A DNA stretch of 64,000 nt from Cyclobacteriaceae bacterium (lineage in GTDB: Bacteria > Bacteroidota > Bacteroidia > Cytophagales > Cyclobacteriaceae). The translations under genes and the position numbers were made by a program. Where the stretch lies: positions 124,001 to 188,000 of the forward strand of contig JAIBBC010000002.1 in assembly GCA_019694875.1 (NCBI GenBank), in the 5' to 3' direction. Every line of letters starts with the position of its first letter. Within the stretch, counting starts at the first letter, position 1. The notes beneath the pieces were generated by a model. That model worked only from the letters and a program-made list of their open reading frames with translations. It was not told the DNA's origin and ran no database searches. Shown here one piece after another: positions 8,458 to 16,161 of the stretch.

Positions 8458-8746
8458 AATCCTTCATCATCTTCCGGAATACCGGATGCATTTGTGAATT
8501 CTGAAATTCAGTGATGGTGATTTCAGCAAGGCCGTTTTTGCAGAACGGATCTTCGGCCATGATTTGCGCAAGCGCCTCTTTTGATTCCGCCTGCGCGATG
8601 ATAATGCCACCCGTCCGCGGAACTTTTCTTCCTGAAGTAAGGAACACATTTTCCTTATAACAGATATCCAGAAATTTCATATGCTCGGCCATATGTGCAT
8701 CAAGCTGCTCAAGCGGAGCGATGTAGTGAAGGTCGATGATAAACAT
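8450..8746 (-). CDS. YciI-family protein
   Basis: Protein of 98 residues with the YciI ferredoxin-like fold pattern. The N-terminal strand ends in H (FIIDLHY), the R-A/E-HMKFL helix carries the conserved histidine, and GGIIIAQAESKEALAQIMAEDPF is followed by the ITEF strand. YciI domains are thought to use a His-Asp pair for small-molecule chemistry, but most members have no assigned reaction. It stands alone, convergent with the membrane protein gene to its left. Confidence 0.85.
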   Translation of the reverse strand: MFIIDLHYIAPLEQLDAHMAEHMKFLDICYKENVFLTSGRKVPRTGGIIIAQAESKEALAQIMAEDPFCKNGLAEITITEFQNSQMHPVFRKMMKDFN

Positions 8747-8850
8747 GTTGAAAGATACAAAATCGCGTCACTTCGAGGTATAGAATGTTCAGCAAAGCCG
8801 GAAGTTATCCCGGGAAGTCCCGCATGTTATTGTTGAACTTATTTTGACCT

Positions 8851-9888
8851 TTACCGCACTGTAACCGTGTATGTAAATGCATAGCTGCTATCCAGCATCA
8901 CATGAACGATATGACGGCCTTTCTGCGTGAACGCATGATTCAGCGAATACAACCCTTCATTGTTTTTTGAGAATTCGGGTCTGATAATTTCCTTTTTATC
9001 CGGCCCGTACACCGAGAGTTCAATTCGCTCCATCGCCTGGTCGCTCACAAACCGGAAGTTTACCGGCTCGTCTCGTTTTGTCTCAATATCAAATGTCTCG
9101 GGAAACAATTGCGTGATGTTGTTGCGGTATGCACTACCATAAATCAGTGGTCCGTTTAAAAACTGCTGAAAGGTGGGTAGTGAACTGTTCGAAGCGGTTG
9201 CTTCCGATAATGGCTGCTCATGTTCCAGCAACGTCCACCGCGTGTCGAGCGGGTAGTGATTTCGGATGAATACTTTCGGATCCGCCAGAAAATATGAGTC
9301 GTCATAATTTTTTACGAACACCTCACGGTCTGCGTCATATGCGCCACTCGCCCAGGTAGGATCGCACACATACCATTTCCCGTAAAGTCTGACGGCATTC
9401 CATGAGTGATTGGCTTTTCCGGATTTACGAACATTCACTGTGGCGTTGCGACCGTATCCGTCAACAATCACGCAGGCAATTCCTGCATGCTGTGCAAGTT
9501 GTTGTACGAGCCAGGCATAGCCGGTGCAAATTGTTTTTCGCTCCACCACCATGTGCTCATACACTACCCGGGTAAGTTTTTTATTCCAAGCCAGTAAGGC
9601 TTCGGGTGAGTCGAACTTGTCGCGTTTTTCACGATTGATCCGGAAAAGTTCGTAATCGAATTCGATGTTATTGCACACCCATTTGTAAAGCGCCCTGAAT
9701 TTTTCTTCTTCGCCCGAAAGGGTGGAGGTGAGTTTGCGCGAAAGTTCAGGCAGATCGGTTACCGGCTCTCCAAAATATGCATCGGCAATGCTGTCGGCCC
9801 GGTGAAAGTCAGCGTGCCGGAAATCCGCCAGCTGTGCATGCAGACTGGCGGACACCAAAACAAACAGGTAAACTAACAGGACCTTCAT
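8851..9888 (-). CDS. Exported transglutaminase-like cysteine protease-fold protein
   Basis: Protein of 345 residues with a signal peptide ending SLHAQ. The transglutaminase-core triad is visible: Cys in KTICTGYAW (about residue 121), His in NHSWN (about 161) and Asp in CDPTWASG (about 175). The region after residue 240 looks like a beta-rich C-terminal domain with FRFVSD and FTYTVTVR. The family includes peptidases and amidases as well as transglutaminases, so the reaction is open. It follows the carboxypeptidase-regulatory-domain gene at 9897-10376 by 8 bp on the same strand, which suggests co-transcription. Confidence 0.88.
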   Translation of the reverse strand: MKVLLVYLFVLVSASLHAQLADFRHADFHRADSIADAYFGEPVTDLPELSRKLTSTLSGEEEKFRALYKWVCNNIEFDYELFRINREKRDKFDSPEALLAWNKKLTRVVYEHMVVERKTICTGYAWLVQQLAQHAGIACVIVDGYGRNATVNVRKSGKANHSWNAVRLYGKWYVCDPTWASGAYDADREVFVKNYDDSYFLADPKVFIRNHYPLDTRWTLLEHEQPLSEATASNSSLPTFQQFLNGPLIYGSAYRNNITQLFPETFDIETKRDEPVNFRFVSDQAMERIELSVYGPDKKEIIRPEFSKNNEGLYSLNHAFTQKGRHIVHVMLDSSYAFTYTVTVR

Positions 9889-9896
9889 GCCGGAGT

Positions 9897-10376
9897 TTAG
9901 AACAGACCTTTCCGTTTCTTGAATAAACCTTTGCGGCTCGATTTCTTTTCTGTGTAGGGCTGGTCGGAAGTACCTTCACCTGTAACAACAAGCTCCGTAA
10001 AGAATGTCGGGTCGCTGTAGAGCGTTACATTAAGTTCCGATTTATCGGTAATGGATACTTCGGTGTTTTTCATGCCCATAAAGCTGAACACCAGTATATC
10101 GTTCTTACTCACATCAACTGAAATACTGAAATGACCATGTTCATCGGTGAGTACGCCTTCATGTGTGCCTTTTACGGAAACACTTGCTGCAACCAGCGCC
10201 TGGTTTTCATCGTCCCGGACAAGACCTGTGATCGTTTTTGTCTGGGCAGATGCGGCTGCACTGATCAGCAGAAATAATAAACTGAGGAAGCTCAGTGTGA
10301 CAAAGAACTTGTCTTGTGTAATTCGTGCGGCAGTGTTATACACTTTCAGCACAAACAGGTTTAGGTCCGTCTTCAT
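9897..10376 (-). CDS. Carboxypeptidase-regulatory-like domain protein
   Basis: Protein of 159 residues from the ATG at 10376. A longer frame exists but adds an unlikely N-terminus before the basic and hydrophobic segment at residues 20-48. After cleavage near SAAASAQ it carries one carboxypeptidase-D regulatory-like beta-sandwich (TITGLVRDDENQALVAASVSVKG ... DILVFSFMGMK), the same fold as the N-terminal extension of SusC-type receptors, but with no receptor following. The C-terminus is a short basic tail with two GLFKK/KKRKGLF copies. It is a shorter relative of the protein encoded at 10427-11167. Confidence 0.8.
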   Translation of the reverse strand: MKTDLNLFVLKVYNTAARITQDKFFVTLSFLSLLFLLISAAASAQTKTITGLVRDDENQALVAASVSVKGTHEGVLTDEHGHFSISVDVSKNDILVFSFMGMKNTEVSITDKSELNVTLYSDPTFFTELVVTGEGTSDQPYTEKKSSRKGLFKKRKGLF

Positions 10377-10426
10377 AGGATTTATTTTATGATGAGATGC
10401 ATGAAGGGATGAAAATCCATATGAGA

Positions 10427-11167
10427 TTAGAACCACTTGGTTATCTTATTCCAGAATCTTTTAAGTGGATGTCTTTTTTCGGAATAGAGTGAATCTGTGT
10501 GACCCGCGCCAACGATAACCAATTCGCCAACGAAGCCGGTAACATCTTCCGACATTTTAACATTAATGGTTACTGGGATCGGTGACTTGAGTTTTACCTC
10601 TTCTGTAACAAGACCAATGAAAGCGAATGTGAGGATCAGTTCGTCACTTGGTTGAAGTGTTAATTCGAATAAGCCGTCCTGATCGGTTTGAACTCCGTTC
10701 GCTGTTCCCTTCTGTACAACACTTACTCCGGGCAGTACACTTCCGTCTTGTTCACTGGTAACCTTTCCACGTACTACGTTTTTTTCGGAATGTGTTATCG
10801 GTTTTGTTGTTTCGATATTTTGATGTGCTTCGATGGACGGTTTGGGCATGGACACTTGAGCACTTGTCGGCTTGCTAACCAATAATAAAAGCAAACTCGC
10901 AATCCCTGCTTTCAAAAGCATAAAACCGGGCCTTACGTTTTCAGTTGGGAGAATGGCATACGTTTTTAGCTGGCTGCTTTTAAATCGTCCGCAGGTGTGT
11001 TCCGATTTTTTGCTGATAAAGGCAATGATCTCATCATCGGTGGATTTCGTGAAGTCGATCACGTTTTTCTGACACCGGCTGCAAAAGCCACCCGTTTCAG
11101 TTGGGGTAAAAGAATTCCAGTCTTCCGAACACGGGTTCGGAACCGAAAGCGTAAAGCCTGATTTCAT
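10427..11167 (-). CDS. Cys-motif plus carboxypeptidase-regulatory-like domain membrane protein
   Basis: Protein of 246 residues with an unusual order. The N-terminal ~65 residues lack a signal peptide and hold a cysteine set, NPCSEDW, GGFCSRCQKNVIDFT and HTCGRF, which looks like a small metal-binding knuckle. A membrane segment follows at about 83-103, then a carboxypeptidase-regulatory-like beta-sandwich (VVRGKVTSEQDGSVLPGVSVV ... ILTFAFIGL) and a basic tail. The knuckle should be cytoplasmic and the beta-sandwich periplasmic. Similar Cys-knuckle/CarboxypepD proteins occur in Bacteroidota without known function. The neighbouring 9897-10376 gene shares the beta-sandwich and tail style, so the two are probably paralogues from local duplication. 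Confidence 0.78.
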   Translation of the reverse strand: MKSGFTLSVPNPCSEDWNSFTPTETGGFCSRCQKNVIDFTKSTDDEIIAFISKKSEHTCGRFKSSQLKTYAILPTENVRPGFMLLKAGIASLLLLLVSKPTSAQVSMPKPSIEAHQNIETTKPITHSEKNVVRGKVTSEQDGSVLPGVSVVQKGTANGVQTDQDGLFELTLQPSDELILTFAFIGLVTEEVKLKSPIPVTINVKMSEDVTGFVGELVIVGAGHTDSLYSEKRHPLKRFWNKITKWF

Positions 11168-11259
11168 AAAGCGGTTGTTTTCTGATAGATGCGATCAGCT
11201 TAAAATTTCCATACACAATCCAAATAAAAACTTAACCCAGCGATACCTATCTTGCAGCC

Positions 11260-12324
11260 ATGTTTGTTGAAGTGCACACGCCACAAACGATTACCGGGCA
11301 GGAACTGGATGCCTATCTGCAACGCGGATGGTTCAGAATGGGGCAAACAATCTTTACCACAAACTTTGCTCACGTAAAGGACAAAATTCTCAGCACGATC
11401 TGGCTGCGGATTAAATTGAAAGAATATTCAGGAGATAAAACGTATACCGAATTACTTAAGCGTTACGCACGGTTTACAATTGTAATACAACCTGCAGAGA
11501 TTACCGATGAAAAAGAATCATTGTTCACGCGCTACCGCGAATCGCTCAGCTTTCCGGTAAGCGAATCGTTGCAGCATTTGTTGTTCGGTAAAGAACCTGA
11601 GTCGGTTTATAACACCTATGAAGTTACTGTTCGTGACAACGGACAACTTTTTGCATGCGGTTTTTTCGATTTGGGAGGAAGCAGTGCCGAAGGAATTGTT
11701 TCGTTCTACGATCCTGCCTACAAAAAATTCAGTCCGGGAAAGTTTGTGATCTACTCCAAAGTTCAATACTGCAAAGAACTTGGTCTGGAGTTTTTTTACC
11801 CGGGGTATTTTGTTCCGGGTAATCCTTATTTTGATTATAAACTCACCATCGGCCGAAAGGCATTGCAGTTCCTTCAGCTTGCTTCGGGTGAATGGCGTAA
11901 CCTGGATTTGTTCTCGCCAGTCGATATTCCGGTTGACACCATGCGAATAAAACTTGTGGAAATGCAGACAGCTCTTCAGCGAAACGAGGTTGAAAGTCAT
12001 TTGTTGAAATATGAATTTTTTGATGCGGGCCTGATTCCTGATATGCGAAATTCCGGTCTGCTGGATTTTCCCTTGTTCCTGTTAATCGGACCGTTATCGG
12101 ATGAGCCTGCAGGAATTGTTATTGTGTATGACCCTCGCGATGATGCATTTCATCTGATCGTATGCATGCCCGTGTGGAAGCCGGATCGCATTAATCCGGA
12201 TGCATCATTCTATTCGTCATACTTTATCAAACCGGTACAGGAAATTTATGCAACACCAGACACGTTGATTTTGTCGGCTCTGCTGGCGCAGCTCATTCAA
12301 AAGGATATTCCAACAGAAAACTAA
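11260..12324 (+). CDS. Arginyl-tRNA-protein transferase-like (ATE-type) protein
   Basis: Protein of 354 residues resembling the aminoacyl-tRNA-protein transferases of the N-end rule. Recognisable blocks are GWFRMGQTIFTTNF, the RFTIVIQPAEIT...LFTRYRES segment, ACGFFDLGG-x-SAEGIVSFYDP and the ATE C-terminal ELGLEFFYPGYFVPGNPYFDYK (about residues 165-194). These enzymes attach Arg or Leu to protein N-termini to mark them for ClpS/ClpAP degradation. The N-terminal CGYC-type cysteine motif of classical ATE is absent; the first 60 residues contain no cysteine pair. About 130 residues follow the ATE-like part and do not match classical ATE. I am confident of the resemblance, less so of the reaction. 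A -7-like TATCTTGC lies at 11248-11255. The next gene starts 9 bp after its stop. Confidence 0.72.
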   Translation: MFVEVHTPQTITGQELDAYLQRGWFRMGQTIFTTNFAHVKDKILSTIWLRIKLKEYSGDKTYTELLKRYARFTIVIQPAEITDEKESLFTRYRESLSFPVSESLQHLLFGKEPESVYNTYEVTVRDNGQLFACGFFDLGGSSAEGIVSFYDPAYKKFSPGKFVIYSKVQYCKELGLEFFYPGYFVPGNPYFDYKLTIGRKALQFLQLASGEWRNLDLFSPVDIPVDTMRIKLVEMQTALQRNEVESHLLKYEFFDAGLIPDMRNSGLLDFPLFLLIGPLSDEPAGIVIVYDPRDDAFHLIVCMPVWKPDRINPDASFYSSYFIKPVQEIYATPDTLILSALLAQLIQKDIPTEN

Positions 12325-12333
12325 CCATTACAC

Positions 12334-12522
12334 ATGTTTGCCCGCTTGTTTGTTTTTGCAATCTTGTTTGGTATCGTTTGGCTGATTGTCAAGCTTGCGA
12401 TGAACGCATCTGACGGAACCGTTAAATGCTCACGCTGCGATGGCAAAGGTTATTGGTACGGTGCACGCGAACGCGAAAGATGTGACTGGTGTAAAGGAAG
12501 CGGGAGGTTGCCGAAGCAATAA
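12334..12522 (+). CDS. Tiny membrane protein with a DnaJ-type zinc knuckle
   Basis: Protein of 62 residues. Residues 4-24 form one membrane helix. The rest has two Cys-x-x-Cys-x-Gly motifs (CSRCDGKG and CDWCKGSG) separated by a short WYGARERER loop, the pattern of half of a DnaJ central zinc domain. It would bind a single zinc. Nothing else of DnaJ is present. It starts 9 bp after the ATE-like gene and is probably co-transcribed with it. Confidence 0.75.
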   Translation: MFARLFVFAILFGIVWLIVKLAMNASDGTVKCSRCDGKGYWYGARERERCDWCKGSGRLPKQ

Positions 12523-12547
12523 GCATCTCCGGCAACTACCAAATTCT

Positions 12548-12555
12548 TACCTTTG
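12548..12555 (+). promoter_or_regulatory. -7 element (TACCTTTG) for the RluA-type gene
   Basis: An exact TAnnTTTG match ends 15 bp before the ATG at 12571, implying a leader of about 10 nt. No -33 TTG is evident at 20 bp upstream. Confidence 0.55.
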
Positions 12556-12570
12556 CCGCTCATTATCTAA

Positions 12571-13287
12571 ATGAAAGCAGCCAAACTGAAAATAGACGAC
12601 CTGATCTTGTGGGAAGACGAAGATTACTTCGCGCTCAACAAGCCGCCTTTTATCGCCACTCTTCAGGACCGCGCTGACGAAACCAATCTTCTCGACCTCG
12701 CTAAGAGGTATCACGAAGATGCTCAGGCCTGTCACCGTCTCGACAAAGACACTTCCGGGGTAATCGTTTTTGCCAAAAATCCGGAGGCATATCGCAGACT
12801 GGCTATGCAGTTTGAAGCCCGCAAGGTTCAGAAGGTGTATCATGCTGTGGTGGACGGCATCCATAATTTTAAGGAAGAACTGGTGGATGCACCGATCCTC
12901 AAGCAGGATGACGGCATCTCCAAAATCAGTAAGGCGGGGAAGCCGGCTCAAACCTGGTTTACTTCCCTGCAATCGTACCGGAATCACACCCTGGTGGAAT
13001 GCCGGCCAATTACTGGCAGAATGCACCAGATCCGAATCCATCTTTCTTTATTGAATGCAAGCATCACCGGTGACGAGCTTTACGGAGGCAAGCCGTTTTA
13101 CCTCTCGAGTGTGAAGCGCGGCTTCAACCTGAAAAAGCACACCGAGGAAGAGCCATTTATGAAGCGGATGGCTCTTCACGCCAAGTCGCTGGAATTCAGC
13201 AATCTCAGCCACGAAACGGTATCCGTCGAAGCTCCTTACCCGAAGGATTTCCAGGCTCTGGTTAGGCAGCTGGAGCTGAATAGTTAA
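12571..13287 (+). CDS. RluA-family RNA pseudouridine synthase
   Basis: Protein of 238 residues. The catalytic block CHRLDKDTSGVIVFAK (about residues 52-67) carries the essential Asp in HRLDKDTSG. The family-conserved segments KVYHAVVDG, GKPAQTWF and RPITGRMHQIRIHL follow. No S4 domain precedes the catalytic domain, so it matches short RluA/RluC-type enzymes that isomerise uridine in 23S rRNA or tRNA; the target position cannot be told. It has its own promoter and ends in a repeat-rich gap. Confidence 0.93.
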   Translation: MKAAKLKIDDLILWEDEDYFALNKPPFIATLQDRADETNLLDLAKRYHEDAQACHRLDKDTSGVIVFAKNPEAYRRLAMQFEARKVQKVYHAVVDGIHNFKEELVDAPILKQDDGISKISKAGKPAQTWFTSLQSYRNHTLVECRPITGRMHQIRIHLSLLNASITGDELYGGKPFYLSSVKRGFNLKKHTEEEPFMKRMALHAKSLEFSNLSHETVSVEAPYPKDFQALVRQLELNS

Positions 13288-13406
13288 TAGTTATCCGTTA
13301 ATCGTTAAGCGTAATTTTACCGTTTTCGGGCTTTTGTTATCCGGCACTGAATGCCAGTAATCCTGCGTAAAAGGCTCGAAAAAACGTTTAATCATTAACG
13401 ATTAAC
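13281..13406. repeat. Intergenic word repeats forming a 12-bp perfect inverted repeat
   Basis: TAGTTAATAGTTAT (13281-13294) overlaps the end of the RluA-type gene and recurs exactly at 30792-30805. GTTAATCGTTAA (13297-13308) and TTAACGATTAAC (13395-13406) are perfect reverse complements 86 bp apart. The stretch between is otherwise featureless. It resembles other word-like intergenic repeats at 15137-15189, 24945-25029 and 59312-59385. Confidence 0.6.
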
Positions 13407-13418
13407 TAAAACCCACCC

Positions 13419-13498
13419 TTGGATTTCAAACCTGATAAGTTTACCTTTGTGTCCCTTTTCAAAAGAAGGGGTGAAAATCACCGATTTTAACAGTAAAA
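13419..13498 (+). promoter_or_regulatory. rplM promoter and short structured leader
   Basis: TTG at 13419-13421 and TACCTTTG at 13442-13449 are separated by 20 bp, matching the Bacteroidota -33/-7 promoter. Transcription should start near 13456. The ~43-nt leader has a CCCTT/AAGGG hairpin followed by GGTGA-AAA-TCACC. Ribosomal protein L13 leaders that bind L13 have been proposed in Bacteroidia; I could not check whether this one matches that model. Confidence 0.7.
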
Positions 13499-13948
13499 AT
13501 GGATCATTTAAGCTATAAAACCGCTCACGCCAACAAGGCCACGGTTGAGAAAAATTGGATTCTGGTTGACGCAAAAGACCAGGTTTTAGGCCGCGTAGCG
13601 AGCCAGATCGCGAAAATTATTCGCGGTAAGCACAAGACCAGCTATACGCCAAATGTTGACTGTGGCGACCACGTGATCGTGATCAATGCTGAAAAAGTAA
13701 AGATGACCGGCAAAAAGTGGACTGACCGCGTGTTATTTACACACTCAGGTTATCCGGGCGGCCAGCGCGAGCACACACCAAAGCTGATGCGTGAAAAGCA
13801 TCCTGTGCGTTTGGTGGAATGGGCTGTTCGCGGCATGCTTCCTAAAAACAAGCTGGGTAACGAGCTGTACAGAAGCCTGCATGTATACGTAGGTTCTGAG
13901 CACCCTCACACAGCACAACAACCTAAAGAACTTAAGTTTAAACTATAA
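13499..13948 (+). CDS. rplM: 50S ribosomal protein L13
   Basis: Protein of 149 residues, the usual length for L13. Conserved blocks are present: WILVDAKDQVLGRVASQIAKIIRGKHK near the N-terminus, DCGDHVIVINAEKVKMTGKK and the C-terminal AVRGMLPKNKLG with YVGSEHPH. It is an early-assembly protein of the large subunit. It leads the rplM-rpsI-rpsB-tsf cluster with its own promoter, and rpsI starts 3 bp after its stop. Confidence 0.98.
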   Translation: MDHLSYKTAHANKATVEKNWILVDAKDQVLGRVASQIAKIIRGKHKTSYTPNVDCGDHVIVINAEKVKMTGKKWTDRVLFTHSGYPGGQREHTPKLMREKHPVRLVEWAVRGMLPKNKLGNELYRSLHVYVGSEHPHTAQQPKELKFKL

Positions 13949-13951
13949 TTA

Positions 13952-14338
13952 ATGGATAATTTCAACGCAACGGGTAGAAGGAAAACTTCAGTAGCCAGAG
14001 TTTACGTAACTCCGGGGAAAGGTGACATCACTGTGAACGCCCGTGATCTCAAGGAATATTTCCTTTCTGAGATTCACCAAACCATGGTTAAGCAGCCGCT
14101 TGTGGCGCTTAAAGCCGAGAATCAGTACGATGTGAGCATTAACGTAGAAGGAGGCGGTATCAAAGGTCAGGCTGAAGCAATTCGCCTGGGCATTGCCCGC
14201 GCACTTGTGCAATCTAATGCCGAGAACAAGCCAACGCTGAGAAAAGAAGGTTTCGTTACCCGCGACTCACGTATGGTGGAACGTAAGAAGCCAGGCAGAA
14301 GAAAGGCGAGAAGAAGATTCCAGTTCAGCAAACGTTAA
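13952..14338 (+). CDS. rpsI: 30S ribosomal protein S9
   Basis: Protein of 128 residues with the S9 signature GGGIKGQAEAIRLGIARAL in the middle and the conserved basic end RKKPGRRKARRRFQFSKR, whose final lysine/arginine tail reaches the ribosomal P site. It follows rplM closely, the standard bacterial order. Confidence 0.98.
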   Translation: MDNFNATGRRKTSVARVYVTPGKGDITVNARDLKEYFLSEIHQTMVKQPLVALKAENQYDVSINVEGGGIKGQAEAIRLGIARALVQSNAENKPTLRKEGFVTRDSRMVERKKPGRRKARRRFQFSKR

Positions 14339-14356
14339 TCTAAAACATCGAAAAAC

Positions 14357-15118
14357 ATGTCTAAAAAACTTACATACCAGGATTTGCTGGACGCAGGTGT
14401 ACACTTCGGTCACCTTACCCGCAAATGGAACCCGAAGATGGCTGAGTACATCTTCATGGAAAATAACGGCATTCACCTGATCGACCTCAACAAAACGTTA
14501 ACATGCGTTGAGGAGGCTGGCTTCGCGATGAAAAACATCGTACGCTCAGGCCGCAAGATCATGTTCGTAGCAACCAAGAAGCAGGCTAAGGATATCGTGG
14601 CTGAAGAGGCAAAGCGCCTGAACATGCCATACGTTACTGAGCGCTGGCTGGGTGGTATGCTTACCAACTTTGCAACAATCCGCAAGTCGTTGAAGAAGCT
14701 TTCTCAGATCGAGAAGCTGATGAAAGACGAAGCGTACAACAACCTCGCGAAGAAAGAAAGACTGATGTTGGGTCGTGAGAAGGCGAAGCTTGAAAAACAG
14801 CTTGGCGGTATCGTTGACCTGAACCGTCTTCCGGCAGCATTGTTTGTGATTGACGTGAAGCGCGAGCACATCGCGGTAGCGGAAGCACAAAAGCTGAACA
14901 TCCCGGTATTCGCGATGGTGGATACAAACTCAGATCCTTCTGTAGTTGATTTCCCGATCCCGGCTAACGATGATGCGTTCAAGTCCATTTCATTGATCAC
15001 CAAGCACATTGGCGAAGTGATTGAAGAAGCATTGAACGAGCGCAAGAAGGACAAGGAAGAGGCTTCTCAGAAGCGTGACGAAGAAGAAAAGAGAAAAGTA
15101 GACGAGCCTGTGGCTTAG
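14357..15118 (+). CDS. rpsB: 30S ribosomal protein S2
   Basis: Protein of 253 residues. S2 blocks are clear: LLDAGVHFGHLTRKWNPKM at the N-terminus, RWLGGMLTNFATIRKS in the middle, LPAALFVIDVKREHIAVAEAQKL and PVFAMVDTNSDPS towards the end. A lysine/glutamate-rich tail after residue 225 is typical of Bacteroidota. It starts 18 bp after rpsI and is followed by a possible attenuator before tsf. Confidence 0.98.
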   Translation: MSKKLTYQDLLDAGVHFGHLTRKWNPKMAEYIFMENNGIHLIDLNKTLTCVEEAGFAMKNIVRSGRKIMFVATKKQAKDIVAEEAKRLNMPYVTERWLGGMLTNFATIRKSLKKLSQIEKLMKDEAYNNLAKKERLMLGREKAKLEKQLGGIVDLNRLPAALFVIDVKREHIAVAEAQKLNIPVFAMVDTNSDPSVVDFPIPANDDAFKSISLITKHIGEVIEEALNERKKDKEEASQKRDEEEKRKVDEPVA

Positions 15119-15136
15119 TCGGCTTGCCAATATACA

Positions 15137-15196
15137 GGGCATTAGGAATCGGGCAAAAGGCAACCACCTAATGCCCAACTCCTAATGCCTTTTTTC
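15137..15196 (+). promoter_or_regulatory. Possible terminator/anti-terminator switch between rpsB and tsf
   Basis: GGGCATTAGG (15137-15146) is perfectly complementary to CCTAATGCCC (15167-15176), and nine of its ten bases are also complementary to CCTAATGCC (15181-15189). The second pairing is followed at once by TTTTTT (15190-15195), like an intrinsic terminator; the first would block it. The words also resemble the intergenic repeats elsewhere, so a non-regulatory origin is possible. Confidence 0.45.
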
Positions 15197-15217
15197 ATTT
15201 TAAAAAAAATAAGAATC

Positions 15218-16051
15218 ATGTCAACTATTTCAGCAGCAGACGTAAACAAATTAAGGCAGATGACCGGTGCCGGTATGATGGACTGTAAAAAAGCCCTGAC
15301 CGAAGCAGAAGGTGATTTCGAAAAAGCCATTGAGATATTAAGAAAGAAGGGTCAGAAAGTTTCTGCATCCCGTTCAGACCGCGATGCAAAAGAAGGTTCG
15401 GTGTTTGTAAAAACCTCATCCGACAACAAGGAAGCTGTATTAATTGCCCTGAACTGCGAAACAGACTTTGTGGGTAAGAACGAGGAGTTCCAAACCCTCG
15501 GCAAGCAGATTGTGGAAACAGCGTTCAATAAAAAGCCTGCAACAAAAGAAGCCTTGCTGAATGAAAAAATCGGTGACCTTTCCATCAACGATAAAATTGT
15601 TGAACTGGTGGGTAAAATCGGAGAGAAGATTGAAGTGAGTGAATACATTCACATGAAAGGTGAAGCGATCGTTCCATACATCCACGCAGGTTCTAAACTG
15701 GGCGTACTGGTGTCACTGAAAGGTGTTAACGGTAAAGACGTAACCGAAGCCGGTAAAGATGTTGGTATGCAGATCGCTGCGATGAACCCGGTTGCCGTTG
15801 ACGAAAGCCAGGTTGATAAGAGCGTTATCGAAAAGGAAATGGAGATCGCAAAAGCTCAGATCCTCGCAGAAGGCAAGCCTGAAAACATGGTTGAGAAAAT
15901 CGCTCAGGGCAAACTGAACAAGTTCTTCAAGGAAAGCACTTTGTTGCCACAGGCTTTCGTGAAGGATAACTCGAAGTCAGTTGCGCAGTACCTCGACAGC
16001 GTATCAAAAGGACTGACCGTTGCTGAGTTCAAACGTGTATCTATTGGTTAA
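15218..16051 (+). CDS. tsf: Translation elongation factor Ts
   Basis: Protein of 277 residues from the ATG at 15218. The N-terminal UBA-like segment VNKLRQMTGAGMMDCKKAL is the EF-Ts signature, followed by NCETDFVGKNEEF, the dimerisation region with VPYIHAGSKLGVLVSL and MQIAAMNPVAV, and the coiled-coil end with GKLNKFFKESTLLPQAFVKD. It recharges EF-Tu by exchanging GDP for GTP. The upstream in-frame extension to 15185 includes non-conserved residues and is rejected. Expression may be adjusted by the hairpins at 15137-15196. Confidence 0.98.
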   Translation: MSTISAADVNKLRQMTGAGMMDCKKALTEAEGDFEKAIEILRKKGQKVSASRSDRDAKEGSVFVKTSSDNKEAVLIALNCETDFVGKNEEFQTLGKQIVETAFNKKPATKEALLNEKIGDLSINDKIVELVGKIGEKIEVSEYIHMKGEAIVPYIHAGSKLGVLVSLKGVNGKDVTEAGKDVGMQIAAMNPVAVDESQVDKSVIEKEMEIAKAQILAEGKPENMVEKIAQGKLNKFFKESTLLPQAFVKDNSKSVAQYLDSVSKGLTVAEFKRVSIG

Positions 16052-16075
16052 TTGAATTAATAAGTTGAATAAGAG

Positions 16076-16100
16076 AAGGGAGCTGAAAGGCTCCTTTTTT
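16076..16100 (+). terminator. Rho-independent terminator after tsf
   Basis: AAGGGAGC (16076-16083) pairs with GCTCCTTT (16090-16097) around a TGAAAG loop with one G-T pair, and a T-run follows. It closes the ribosomal protein cluster. Confidence 0.8.
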
Positions 16101-16161
16101 GTTAGTTACCTTTTCAAATTAAAGCGTATTATTCCGTTAACCGGATTCCCCCGGGTTCTCT

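Noticed and set aside
13952-15118. Several long antisense frames in rpsI and rpsB
   Set aside because: Ribosomal protein codon bias opens antisense frames; no start, signal or conserved block is seen.
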